This document shows positions 32,089 through 40,310 of a DNA stretch of 48,682 nt, in pieces. The notes beneath the pieces were generated by a model. The model was given only the letters and a program-made list of their open reading frames with translations. It searched no databases and was not told where the DNA came from. The number at the start of each line of letters is the position of its first letter. Position 1 is the first letter of the stretch. A program made the position numbers and the translations under genes. This DNA is from a virus, in IMG/VR virus record IMGVR_UViG_3300034110_000402, positions 1 through 48,682 of that record; one strand, written 5' to 3'.

Positions 32089-32501
32089 GCCATAACATCA
32101 TCGCTGCGGCTTTCGAGTCGCGCCTGCTGGCCTGGGCCAAGGCTCGAACCAAGCCGCTGAAGGTGGTGGTCGAGAACGAGACCTACACACCGGCTTCCGG
32201 CGAGACGTACCTGCGGGCCTTCACGCTGCCGGCGGTGACAGCCAGCAACACGCTCGGCGGCGACCACCACCTTTACGTCGGCGTGTTCCAGGTCAACATT
32301 GTGGCACCGTCCGGCAAGTACCGGACTGAGGCGAGCGGCATCGTCGATGAACTGGCCGCGCTGTTCCCGGTGAATCTGCGTATCCCTCGCGCTGGTCTCG
32401 TCGCCATCGTGCTTACGCCGGTCGGCCCAGGCCCAGGCATCCCTGACGGCAACACCTTCACCGTGCCGGCCTCGTTCCAGTATAGAGCCGACACCAACTA
32501 A
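32085..32501 (+). CDS. Tail terminator protein (DUF4128)
   Basis: A 138-residue protein of the DUF4128 family, the lambda U-like tail terminator, with DHHLYVGVFQVNIVAPSG and a beta-rich C-terminus. It caps the tail tube. It overlaps the previous gene by four bases and is followed by a hairpin-T element. Confidence 0.85.
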   Translation: MSHNIIAAAFESRLLAWAKARTKPLKVVVENETYTPASGETYLRAFTLPAVTASNTLGGDHHLYVGVFQVNIVAPSGKYRTEASGIVDELAALFPVNLRIPRAGLVAIVLTPVGPGPGIPDGNTFTVPASFQYRADTN

Positions 32502-32523
32502 TTCGCCCGCTGGGCAAACCCAG

Positions 32524-32547
32524 AACCCGCCATTGAGCGGGTTTTGT
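32524..32547 (+). terminator. Hairpin with T-run before tail tube gene
   Basis: CCCGC-CATTGA-GCGGG then TTTTGTC. It lies 25 bases upstream of the tail tube start, so it may tune the ratio of head to tail transcripts rather than end transcription. Confidence 0.6.
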
Positions 32548-32572
32548 CATTTCTGCAAAGAGGAAAATACAC

Positions 32573-33229
32573 ATGGGCTTTCGACTCCCCAACGGCGCGA
32601 CCCTGCAAATCGCTTCGACCTACGGTCCGGCGATCCCGGTCACCGCGCTGAGCAACGCCAACCCAGCGGTGGCGACAGCCGCGGCGCACGGCCTGGCTGA
32701 TGGCGACATCATTGCCGTAACCTCCGGCTGGACCCGCCTGAATGACCGCGCCGCACGCGTCGCCAACAGCCTGACCGGCACTTTTGCCCTGCAAAACATC
32801 AACACCACCAACCTCCAGCCATACCCGGCCGGCTCGGGCCTGGGCTCGGTACGCGAGGTAACCGGTTTTGTTGAGATCTCGCAGATCACCGACGTTGCCA
32901 CTACCGGCGGCGACCAGCAGTTCCTGACCTTCGGCTTCCTGGCTGACGATGATGACCGCCAGATCCCGACCACCAAGAACCCGATCAGCATGTCGTTCAC
33001 CGTAGCGGATGACCCATCCCTGCCGTACGTGCCAGTGGTTGAAACCGCTGACGAGGACAAAGTGACCCGCGTACTGCGCCTGAACCTGCCGAACGGCGAC
33101 AGCATCCTCTACAACGCGTACGTGACCATCACGTCGACCCCGGCCTTGTCCCGTAACAACCTGATGACCCGTGTCATCACCCTGTCGCTGGCCGGCCGTC
33201 CAACCCGTTATTCCGCAGTGGTGGTGTAA
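32573..33229 (+). CDS. Major tail tube protein
   Basis: A 218-residue tail tube subunit of the lambda V type. Its beta-rich pattern includes LPNGATLQIASTYGPAI, then DIIAVTSGWTRLNDRAARV, and MSFTVADDPSLPYVPV. It should form the hexameric rings of the noncontractile tail. AGAGGAAAATACAC precedes the ATG. No contractile-sheath gene is present, consistent with a siphovirus. Confidence 0.88.
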   Translation: MGFRLPNGATLQIASTYGPAIPVTALSNANPAVATAAAHGLADGDIIAVTSGWTRLNDRAARVANSLTGTFALQNINTTNLQPYPAGSGLGSVREVTGFVEISQITDVATTGGDQQFLTFGFLADDDDRQIPTTKNPISMSFTVADDPSLPYVPVVETADEDKVTRVLRLNLPNGDSILYNAYVTITSTPALSRNNLMTRVITLSLAGRPTRYSAVVV

Positions 33230-33232
33230 CCC

Positions 33233-33616
33233 ATGGCCAAGATCAAGATCGCTCCAAACCCAACGTTCAAGGCCAAGGTGCAGATCCCTCGCGTGGGCGG
33301 TGACGCGGTGGCGGTGGACTTCGAGTTCAAGTACCTGGACCGCATTGCGTTGTCGGCGCTGTTCGACCGCTGGAACACCGCACGCGACGCGCACGCCACC
33401 AAGGTGCAAGACGAAGGCATGTCTTGGCAGGACGCCACGGCCTCCGAAATCGCTCTGCAGGTTGAACAGCTCAAGGACATCGTCAGCGGCTGGGGCTTCG
33501 ACGAGAAGCTGTCCGAGGAGGCGATGACTGCGTTGGTCACCACCTGCGTTGGCGCGCCCCAGGCAGTGTTGGCCGCCTATCAAGCCGCCTACCAGCCGGC
33601 ACGCCTGGGAAACTGA
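33233..33616 (+). CDS. Tail assembly chaperone G-like
   Basis: A 127-residue chaperone for tape-measure folding, comparable to lambda G. It contains VDFEFKYLDRIALSALFDRW and LVTTCVGAPQAVLAAY. The final codons are G-GGA-AAC followed by TGA. GGGAAAC (33607-33613) is a perfect X-XXY-YYZ slippery heptamer, so part of the ribosomes should shift -1 and make a fusion with the next frame. Confidence 0.88.
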   Translation: MAKIKIAPNPTFKAKVQIPRVGGDAVAVDFEFKYLDRIALSALFDRWNTARDAHATKVQDEGMSWQDATASEIALQVEQLKDIVSGWGFDEKLSEEAMTALVTTCVGAPQAVLAAYQAAYQPARLGN

Positions 33617-33930
33617 CAGGCGTCGCCCGCATCCTGTACGAGCAAGGCCCGTCAGAAGCTGATCTGGCGGCCTTCGGCATGACCAAGGCCGACATCCCCG
33701 ATGAAGAGTACGAGGTCTGGCCTGACAACTGGCCGGCCTTCCTTCTGTTCGAGGCGATGTCCACGCAGTGGCGTGTGGGTATGGGCGGCGCCGTGGGCCT
33801 GGATTACAAAGCACTCAAACCGGTGGCCAGCATGATCGGCCTCAAGCGCGCGGAGCTGACGCAGGCTTTCCCCGATCTGCGGATGATGGAGGCAGAGGCG
33901 CTGCTAGTGATGAGCGAGAGCAGGACGTAA
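33233..33930 (+). CDS. G-T tail chaperone fusion by -1 frameshift
   Basis: Slipping at GGGAAAC (33607-33613) continues at CTG 33613 in the -1 frame through LTGVARILYEQGPS to the stop at 33930, giving about 232 residues. The extension contains DIPDEEYEVWPDNWPAFLLFE, the DUF1799 domain typical of the T half of such chaperones. An ATG at 33679 within the extension has no convincing site, so I regard the T part as expressed mainly as the fusion. This mirrors lambda G/GT. Confidence 0.85.
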
Positions 33931-33968
33931 ACAACCAACATGACGCGGCATGGCCGCAGGAGCAGAAT

Positions 33969-34052
33969 ATGACTCAGCCATTTGAAGTAACTGAAGATGG
34001 GAAAGTGCGCATTGCCGGCGCTGTAATCCGCGACAATGCGCCGGTCGATTAG
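33969..34052 (+). CDS. 27-residue tail-tip-like micropeptide
   Basis: MTQPFEVTEDGKVRIAGAVI and seven more residues, starting at an ATG with AGGAG upstream. The PFxVxxxGxxxIxxAxIxD pattern matches a module in the C-terminus of J (PFSV...AFIQDG) and in the 21701 gene (PFKV...AAIQDG). It ends in a four-base overlap with the convergent minus-strand gene. It may be a relic or a real small protein. Confidence 0.5.
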   Translation: MTQPFEVTEDGKVRIAGAVIRDNAPVD

Positions 34053-34294
34053 AGAGGCTTAGCTCCTACGCCATTTTTGATGGCCTCTTGAACATTGCTG
34101 AGGTCGCCACCAACGGCGTCGAGCGCAAGATTGAACGCTTCCGAATCCGCCGCTGGCTGCCGGGTGTTTTTGAAGAAGTTCACATACTTCTGCAGCTCAG
34201 CTGCGTCGTAGTCTGGGCGAGAGCGCAAGTAAAGCGATATTGCGCCAAGCGCTGCGATGATTCCTGCCTCGGTAGAGCTTACGGGTGTAGCCAT
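34049..34294 (-). CDS. Minus-strand accessory protein in late operon
   Basis: An 81-residue helical protein (SSTEAGIIAALGAISLYL, then FNLALDAVGGDLSNVQEAI) running opposite to all neighbouring late genes, with a strong CTGGAGG site before the ATG at 34294. No family recognised. Opposite orientation and independent position between chaperone and tape measure mark it as a likely prophage-expressed accessory gene (moron). Confidence 0.65.
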   Translation of the reverse strand: MATPVSSTEAGIIAALGAISLYLRSRPDYDAAELQKYVNFFKNTRQPAADSEAFNLALDAVGGDLSNVQEAIKNGVGAKPL

Positions 34295-34334
34295 GTTGAC
34301 CTCCAGGTCATATACGCGCCGATATTGGCGCTGT

Positions 34335-34367
34335 CCCAGTCCTTGGGCTTGCAGGCGTAGGACTGGG
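34335..34367. repeat. Long inverted repeat
   Basis: CCCAGTCC (34335-34342) and GGACTGGG (34360-34367), a perfect 8-bp stem with a 17-base loop, in the 198-base gap between two divergent accessory genes. It may be a regulator site for one or both. Confidence 0.5.
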
Positions 34368-34439
34368 AAATCCTTGCGTGTGGCAGGAGGCTACTACCGG
34401 CCGATGGTCGGGCGTTACTGGGGATTCGTACAGGCGGCT

Positions 34440-34468
34440 TTGGTCGGGCCCGTGGATGGTGGTAGATT
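34440..34468 (+). promoter_or_regulatory. Promoter of lipoprotein gene
   Basis: TTGGTC (34440-34445) and TAGATT (34463-34468) spaced by 17 bases, 25 bases upstream of the lipoprotein start. It allows expression from the lysogen independent of late transcription. Confidence 0.6.
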
Positions 34469-34492
34469 GCCGCTATCTACAGGGAGCTGAGT

Positions 34493-34825
34493 ATGAAGCG
34501 TTTGGTGGTGGTGGGGATGTTCGGGTTTCTTATCTCCGGGTGCGGCAACAGCGATATAAATGGCGCCAGGGAAGAGGTGAAGCGCAACCTAAACGACTCG
34601 GCATCAGCTGAGTTCAGAGGCGAGAAGGTTTATCGCCTCCCTGACAATACGGTTGTATGTGGCGAAGTAAACGCCAAGAACAGCTACGGTGGATACGCAG
34701 GGTTCTCGAAGTACGTAGTCGAGGGCGTAGGCACCAGGCCGGTGGCCAAGTTCGGGGAAGGCATGCAAACAGACATAAGCATTACCTGCCAGTTTGCAGA
34801 AACGAATTCAAAGCTAAAGCAGTAG
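34493..34825 (+). CDS. Prophage lipoprotein
   Basis: A 110-residue protein with a lipoprotein signal (MKRLVVVGMFGFLISGC, lipobox LISGC, Cys17). The body contains LPDNTVVCGEVNAKNSYGGYAGFSKY, a pattern also found in chromosomal Pseudomonas lipoproteins. GGGAGCTGAGT precedes the ATG. It has its own promoter and lies just before the tape measure gene. Phage lipoproteins at such positions often block superinfection by occupying the receptor; this is inference here. Confidence 0.75.
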   Translation: MKRLVVVGMFGFLISGCGNSDINGAREEVKRNLNDSASAEFRGEKVYRLPDNTVVCGEVNAKNSYGGYAGFSKYVVEGVGTRPVAKFGEGMQTDISITCQFAETNSKLKQ

Positions 34826-34842
34826 TTCAAGTGAATCCAATA

Positions 34843-34871
34843 GCCCGCCACTGAGCGGGCTTTTTTGTGCC
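34843..34871 (+). terminator. Terminator before tape measure gene
   Basis: GCCCGC-CACTGA-GCGGGC then six T residues. It follows the lipoprotein gene and precedes the tape measure start. The 29 bases are identical, in inverted orientation, to the repressor terminator at 14386-14414. Confidence 0.85.
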
Positions 34872-34882
34872 TGGAGAAAAGT

Positions 34883-37819
34883 ATGACGTCGATTGCTGAG
34901 CTCGGCATTAAGGTCGATTCGACGGATGCTGCGCAGGCAAGCACCGATCTAGACAAGCTTACTGCCGCCGGGGGGCGCGCAGAAAAGGCGGCCGAGGGTG
35001 TGGCTCGTGGCGCCGACAAGGCGACTGCTTCGATGAAGAAGCAGAAGGACGAACTATCAGACCTTCTTGGTGAGATTGACCCAACAGTCAAAGCCTTGGG
35101 CCGTCTCGACGACCTTGAAACGAAGCTCGCCAAGCAAAAGAAGCTGGGAGCGCTGGACGCGTCAACCTTCAGCGAGTACCAAGGCAAGATCGATCAGTCG
35201 CGGGCGAACCTGGGCAGATTCGACGACAGCCTTACTCGCACCGGAAACACGGCAAAGCAGACGGCTGCAGCGCTGCGCGGCGTTCCTGCTCAGTTCACTG
35301 ACATTGCCGTCTCTCTCCAGGGTGGGCAGGCGCCGCTTACGGTTCTGTTACAGCAGGGCGGTCAGCTGAAAGATATGTTCGGCGGGATTGCGCCGGCGGC
35401 GAAGGCGTTGGGCGGTTACGTTCTAGGCTTGATAAACCCATTTACGCTGGCGGCTGCAGCGGTTGCCGCTCTGGGGCTAGCCTATTACAAGGGTAGTGAA
35501 GAGGCCGATGCATACAATGAAGCGTTGATCCTCAGTGGCAATGTGGCCGGGACGAGTGCAAGTCAGCTGAGCGACATGGCGCGACAGGTTAGCGCAACAG
35601 TGGGAACGACTGGCGCTGCTGCTGAGGTGTTGGCCAAGCTCGCCGGTAACGGAAAGATCGCCAACGAAAGTTTCGGGCAAATCACCGAAGCCGCCCTGCA
35701 GATGGAGAAGGCTACCGGTCGGGCTATTGATGAGACGATCGCAGAGTTCGCGAAAATTGCGAAAGATCCTGTCGCCGCCGCAAAAGAACTCAATGATCAA
35801 TATCACTTTTTAACAGCGTCGGTTTACTCGCAGATTGTTGCCCTTAAAGAACAGGGCGACACAGTGGGTGCGGCTAAATTACTGACTGATACATACGCCA
35901 GCACGATCGAAACTCGCACCGGAGAGATCACGCAGAACCTGGGGATCATTGAGCGCGGCTGGAATGCAGTAAGGGACGCAGCGAAAGGCGCTCTCGACGC
36001 CACCAAGGAGATCGGACGTACTCAAAGTCTGGAGCAGCAAGCCGAAGTAATCCGCCAGAGGCTGAAAACTGGGCAGGGCCGAGGCGGGCGCGCTGCTGCG
36101 ATGGGTATCGAGACGCGAGATACTGCTAAAGACACCAAGGATTTGGCGTTTCTTGACCTCCAGATAGAAGCAGAGAAGACGCGCACCAAATACCTGGGAG
36201 ACCGCCAGAAGATCCAGGACAAGGGTATCGAGGCCGAGCAGGAGCTTGAGCGCATTCGTGTTGCGTCCTACAGCAACAAGCAGAAGCGCGACAAGGAAGA
36301 GGAAGCCTACCTTCGCAAGATCACAGCATTGCGTGAGGCGAATCCAAACAGCCCACTGCTGGACCAGAAAAACATTGATCGCGATCTGAAGAACATTCGC
36401 GCCAAGTACAAGGACCCGAAAGGCGCGACCACAGCGGTCGACCTCACCTCGTTCAACGACTCGAAAAACCAGCTCAATGCTGTGCTCAGCTACTACAAGA
36501 GCGCTGACAAAGAGCTGGAGGCGGCGCAGAAGGCCGGGATTATCTCTCAGGAGAGTTACACCTCCCAGCGCATTGCCTTACTCCAGCAGCAGGCTACTGA
36601 GGTCAAAACCTCCTACGAGGCCGAGATCTCGGCGCTTGAGGCTGCCAAGGGCAAGGCCGGTACCTCGGCTGCCCAGCGCATCCAGCTGGACCAGAAGATC
36701 GCCGACGCCAGGGCCAACATGGTCAAGGCTCAGCAGGAGTCAGAGAGCGAGCTTTCGGTTATCGCGACGAATGAGCAGGGACGGCTTAAGAAGCAGGAAC
36801 TGGCCATCAAGTCGTACACCGATGCGCTTGATCAGCAGAACGCAGCGTTGCAGCGCGCCGGTAGCCGGGCAGCGGAGGGCGTGGGCCTTAGCGACCGCCA
36901 GAACGCCATCAACGGCGATCTGAACGGTATTTCAGACCGTGCAAACCAGCAGCGCCTGGATCTGGCGCGCGACAAGGCCGACGCAGCGCGCAACATGAGC
37001 GCCGAGGAATACCAGGCCAAGCTGGAGGCGATAAATCGCAGCGAGCGTGACCTGACGCAGACCACGCTCAGCAACTATGAGCAGATGTCTGTGGCTCAAA
37101 GCGACTGGCGCAACGGCGCGACATCGGCGTTCAGCAACTACCTGGACTCAGCGCGGGATATCGCTGGGCAGACGCGCAGCTTGTTCACCAATGCCTTCAG
37201 TTCCATGGAGGATGCGGTAGCCAACTTCGCCACCACCGGCAAGCTGTCGTTCTCGGACTTCGCCAAGTCGATCATCGCCGATATGGCGCGGATTGCTACT
37301 CGGCAGGCGGCCTCTGGACTGCTTTCGAGTCTGGCGGGTAGCGCGCTGGGTGCTTATTTCGGTGGCGGTGGCGCAGCGGCAGGTGCCGGCAGTTTCGGCT
37401 CCAGCATCGGCAGCGCTATTACTGCCAACGCCAAGGGCGGCGTGTACGACTCGCCAAGCCTTTCCAGCTTCAGCAACCAGGTGCACGACAAGCCGCAGAT
37501 GTTCGCTTTCGCGAAGGGCGCGGGCATCTTCGCCGAGGCCGGGCCAGAGGCAATCATGCCGCTTACCAGGACGGCGGGCGGCGAGCTTGGGGTTCGGGCG
37601 CTGGGTGGCGGTGGTGGCGGGGCGGGCGGTGGCAACACCTACAACTTCCCCGTCTCGGTGTCCGTACAAACGGCTGGCGATGGCGGCACCGCGACACAGG
37701 AAGACACCACACAGGCCGGTCGGAACATCCAGCAGGCCACCAAAGCGGAAGCTGAGGCAGCCATTGCGCGCGGCGTTCAGCCTGGCGGGGCTATCTGGCG
37801 AGCCATCAACGGGAGGTAA
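34883..37819 (+). CDS. Tape measure protein
   Basis: A 978-residue tail length tape measure protein (about 2.9 kb, so a tail of lambda-like length). The N-terminal region has a coiled-coil start, then LRGVPAQFTDIAVSLQGGQAP and LLQQGGQLKDMFGG, the lambda H family mark. A hydrophobic segment lies at about 185-210 (GLINPFTLAAAAVAALGLAYY). A long helical, Lys/Glu/Gln-rich region spans to about 760. The C-terminal part has DFAKSIIADMARIATRQAAS and a Gly/Ala-rich hydrophobic segment. The ATG at 34883 follows GCCTGGAGAAA. Confidence 0.93.
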   Translation: MTSIAELGIKVDSTDAAQASTDLDKLTAAGGRAEKAAEGVARGADKATASMKKQKDELSDLLGEIDPTVKALGRLDDLETKLAKQKKLGALDASTFSEYQGKIDQSRANLGRFDDSLTRTGNTAKQTAAALRGVPAQFTDIAVSLQGGQAPLTVLLQQGGQLKDMFGGIAPAAKALGGYVLGLINPFTLAAAAVAALGLAYYKGSEEADAYNEALILSGNVAGTSASQLSDMARQVSATVGTTGAAAEVLAKLAGNGKIANESFGQITEAALQMEKATGRAIDETIAEFAKIAKDPVAAAKELNDQYHFLTASVYSQIVALKEQGDTVGAAKLLTDTYASTIETRTGEITQNLGIIERGWNAVRDAAKGALDATKEIGRTQSLEQQAEVIRQRLKTGQGRGGRAAAMGIETRDTAKDTKDLAFLDLQIEAEKTRTKYLGDRQKIQDKGIEAEQELERIRVASYSNKQKRDKEEEAYLRKITALREANPNSPLLDQKNIDRDLKNIRAKYKDPKGATTAVDLTSFNDSKNQLNAVLSYYKSADKELEAAQKAGIISQESYTSQRIALLQQQATEVKTSYEAEISALEAAKGKAGTSAAQRIQLDQKIADARANMVKAQQESESELSVIATNEQGRLKKQELAIKSYTDALDQQNAALQRAGSRAAEGVGLSDRQNAINGDLNGISDRANQQRLDLARDKADAARNMSAEEYQAKLEAINRSERDLTQTTLSNYEQMSVAQSDWRNGATSAFSNYLDSARDIAGQTRSLFTNAFSSMEDAVANFATTGKLSFSDFAKSIIADMARIATRQAASGLLSSLAGSALGAYFGGGGAAAGAGSFGSSIGSAITANAKGGVYDSPSLSSFSNQVHDKPQMFAFAKGAGIFAEAGPEAIMPLTRTAGGELGVRALGGGGGGAGGGNTYNFPVSVSVQTAGDGGTATQEDTTQAGRNIQQATKAEAEAAIARGVQPGGAIWRAINGR

Positions 37820-37821
37820 CC

Positions 37822-38160
37822 ATGGCGATTGAAACGTTCACCTGGGCCACCCAGCACGGGGAGGCGCCGACTTTTGAATATAGAACCAGGGAATCGCGCT
37901 TTGGCGGGGGCTATAAGCAAGTTGTCGGCGACGGGCCCAACAATAAAGAAGACGCATACCCGATAACCCACACCGGCAACACCTCGGCGGCAACGGCCAT
38001 GATGGCCTTCTTCGACCGTCACAAGGGCGCCAAGGCCTTCCTCTGGACTACGCCACTGGGGGAATTAGGCCTATTCACCTGCAAGAACCCAACCCCCACC
38101 CCTATGGGCGGGGGCGTATTCAAAGTGACGGCGACGTTTGAGCGCGCCTTTCACCCATAA
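37822..38160 (+). CDS. Minor tail protein M
   Basis: A 112-residue protein of the lambda M family, with FEYRTRESRFGGGYKQVVGDG and FFDRHKGAKAFLWTTP. It takes part in the tail tip. GGGAGG precedes the ATG. Confidence 0.9.
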   Translation: MAIETFTWATQHGEAPTFEYRTRESRFGGGYKQVVGDGPNNKEDAYPITHTGNTSAATAMMAFFDRHKGAKAFLWTTPLGELGLFTCKNPTPTPMGGGVFKVTATFERAFHP

Positions 38161-38170
38161 AGGTCAATCC

Positions 38171-38920
38171 ATGTCGCTGATCAATGCTATCCAGACTCTT
38201 GAGCCTGGCAACGAAGTCATGCTTTTCGAACTGGACGGCAGCGACTACGGCGCCGACGTGCTGCGCTTCCATGGGCATGCAATTCCGCACACTCCCGCCG
38301 AACTGCTGGCCGCAGGCCCGAACGCTGACCAGCTGCCGGCCAAGTCAATCTGGTGGAAGGGCGAAGAGTACGGCGCCTGGCCTATGCAGTACGAGGGCAG
38401 CGAGGCAAACGGCGACGGCACCGCAGTACGACCCAAACTGTCGGTCGGCAACGTCAACGGGAGGATCACCGCGCTCTGCCTGGCTTTCGAGGATCTGCTG
38501 GAGTTCAAGCTGACCATCCGTAACACGCTCGCCGAGTTTCTGGACGCGGCGAACTTCGAAGGCGGCAACCCCACGGCCGATCCCACCCAGGAATCGATCG
38601 AGGTCTGGTATGTCGACCAGAAGACCAACGAGGACGGAGAGACGGTCAGTTGGGACTTGGCCAGCCCGGGCGACGTCGGCGGCGAAACGATCGGGCGGCA
38701 GATGACCACTCTGTGCCACTGGTGCCTCACCGGGGGCTACAGAGGACCGAACTGCGGCTACACCGGCCCCTACGTTACGAAGGATGGGGTCATCACTGAT
38801 GACCCGGAACTCGACGAATGCGACGGCACGCTTGGCAAAGGGTGCGACCCGCGCTTCGGTGAGGGCAACCCTTTGCCTTTCGGCGGCTTCCCTGCTGTTT
38901 CACTCATCGCCAGGAGCTGA
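38171..38920 (+). CDS. Minor tail protein L
   Basis: A 249-residue tail-tip protein of the lambda L family. C-terminal cysteines (LCHWCLTGGYRGPNCGYTG and ECDGTLGKGC) match the iron-sulfur-binding region known for lambda L. The ATG at 38171 follows AAAGGTCAATCC; an upstream start overlapping M is rejected. Confidence 0.92.
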   Translation: MSLINAIQTLEPGNEVMLFELDGSDYGADVLRFHGHAIPHTPAELLAAGPNADQLPAKSIWWKGEEYGAWPMQYEGSEANGDGTAVRPKLSVGNVNGRITALCLAFEDLLEFKLTIRNTLAEFLDAANFEGGNPTADPTQESIEVWYVDQKTNEDGETVSWDLASPGDVGGETIGRQMTTLCHWCLTGGYRGPNCGYTGPYVTKDGVITDDPELDECDGTLGKGCDPRFGEGNPLPFGGFPAVSLIARS

Positions 38921-38922
38921 CC

Positions 38923-39678
38923 ATGCGCAAACACATCATTGCGGCCATCCAGGCGCATGCGGCGGCCGAGTACCCGAAAGAGTGCTGCGGCCTGGTGCTG
39001 GCCGTAGGCCGAGCGCAGAAGTACTTCCAGTGCCGGAACATCGCAACGGAGCCAAACGAAGAGTTCAGGCTTGATCCAGAGGACTACGCTGCGGCGGAAG
39101 ACCAGGGCGAGGTGATCGGCATCGTTCACTCCCACCCAGACGCCACCAGCCGGCCGTCATCGCGCGACCTGGCCATGTGCGAGGCTACGGCCTTGCCCTG
39201 GCACATCCTGTCATGGCCTGAAGGCGACCTTCGCACCATCACGCCCACCGGCAGCACGCCGCTGCTCAAGCGACCGTTCGTGCATGGCGCTTGGGACTGT
39301 TGGCAGGTCTGCGCTGACTGGTACCAGCGTGAATGGGGCCTGGAATTCGAAGCCTTCCAGCGCACCGAGGGATGGTGGGAGAGTGCAGACAGCACCAGCC
39401 TGTACGAGGCGAACTATGCCGCCGCCGGCTTCGAGCAGGTCGACACCCCGCAGCGCGGCGACATGATCGTGATGGAGGTAGGCCGCACGGCGCACCCGAA
39501 CCATGCCGGGATATACCTGGGAGCTGACCCGTCGCTTCCTGGTGAGGAATCAGGCGTGTTTGGCCCTGGGCCCTTCGTGTTGCACCACATGTACGGTCGG
39601 CCATCAGAGGTAATCGTCTACGGCGGCCCCTGGCTGCAGCGCACACGTTTAATTCTTCGACACAAGGAGGCCCGATGA
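38923..39678 (+). CDS. Tail assembly protein K (JAMM + NlpC/P60)
   Basis: A 251-residue protein with an N-terminal JAMM/Mov34 domain (KECCG, then HSHPDATSRPSSRD from about residue 69 with the zinc-binding His-x-His and Ser-x-x-Asp) and a C-terminal NlpC/P60 domain (WDCWQ with Cys near 126, and HPNHAGIYLG supplying His). It is needed for tail-tip assembly; lambda K has the same two domains. Confidence 0.92.
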   Translation: MRKHIIAAIQAHAAAEYPKECCGLVLAVGRAQKYFQCRNIATEPNEEFRLDPEDYAAAEDQGEVIGIVHSHPDATSRPSSRDLAMCEATALPWHILSWPEGDLRTITPTGSTPLLKRPFVHGAWDCWQVCADWYQREWGLEFEAFQRTEGWWESADSTSLYEANYAAAGFEQVDTPQRGDMIVMEVGRTAHPNHAGIYLGADPSLPGEESGVFGPGPFVLHHMYGRPSEVIVYGGPWLQRTRLILRHKEAR

Positions 39679-40253
39679 GCGCCATCGTTTATTCGCCGAT
39701 GACCACCATCAAACTGTCCGGCTCGTTGGCCCAGAAGTTCGGCAGGTTGCACCGACGCCAGGTTGCATCGGGCGACACATGGGAGGTATTTCGGGCGCTG
39801 AAGGCCACCATTGACGGATTCGAGGCCGAGATTCGCCGACTTGACCGTATGGGCCTTCGCTTCGCCATCTTCCGCAACCGTAAAAACGTCGGTCCGGACG
39901 AGTTCGGCATGGGTGGGGCCAGGGAGATTCGGATTGTCCCAGTGGTCGAGGGCAGCAAGCGTGGCGGCATTTTGCAGATTGTGCTGGGCGTCGTGCTCAT
40001 CGCGGCCAGCTACTTCGGCGCGCCGACAGCGCCTGCCGGTATCGCGCTACTGGCTGGAGGCGTTATTCAGATGCTCAGCCCGCAGGCGGCCGGTCTCAAG
40101 CAGAGCGCATCCCCAGAAAACATGCCCAGCTACGCATTCGGCAGCGCCAAGAACACCACGGCCAGCGGCAACCCTGTCCCCATCTGCATTGGTGAGCGCC
40201 GGTGGGGCGGCGCAATCATTTCGGCATCGATCTACGCCGAAGACAAGACATAG
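39675..40253 (+). CDS. Tail assembly protein I
   Basis: A 192-residue protein of the lambda I family with a central membrane-like segment (ILQIVLGVVLIAASYFGAP, about 99-117) and an SAKNTTASGNPVPICIGER C-terminus. It overlaps K by four bases. It assists J incorporation at the tail tip. Confidence 0.9.
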   Translation: MSAIVYSPMTTIKLSGSLAQKFGRLHRRQVASGDTWEVFRALKATIDGFEAEIRRLDRMGLRFAIFRNRKNVGPDEFGMGGAREIRIVPVVEGSKRGGILQIVLGVVLIAASYFGAPTAPAGIALLAGGVIQMLSPQAAGLKQSASPENMPSYAFGSAKNTTASGNPVPICIGERRWGGAIISASIYAEDKT

Positions 40254-40272
40254 ACGAACCGAAGCGAACAGG

Positions 40273-40293
40273 CCGCCCAAGAGGCGGTTTTTT
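40273..40293 (+). terminator. Hairpin with T-run before J
   Basis: CCGCC-CAAGA-GGCGG followed by six T residues, then GCCTGGAG and the J start at 40311. It is one of the late hairpin/start cassettes. Confidence 0.65.
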
Positions 40294-40310
40294 ATTGCCT
40301 GGAGGAAAGC

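Noticed and set aside
33679-33930. Independent gene for the T half of the tail chaperone
   Set aside because: The internal ATG has no convincing ribosome site and the -1 slippery site explains its expression as a fusion.
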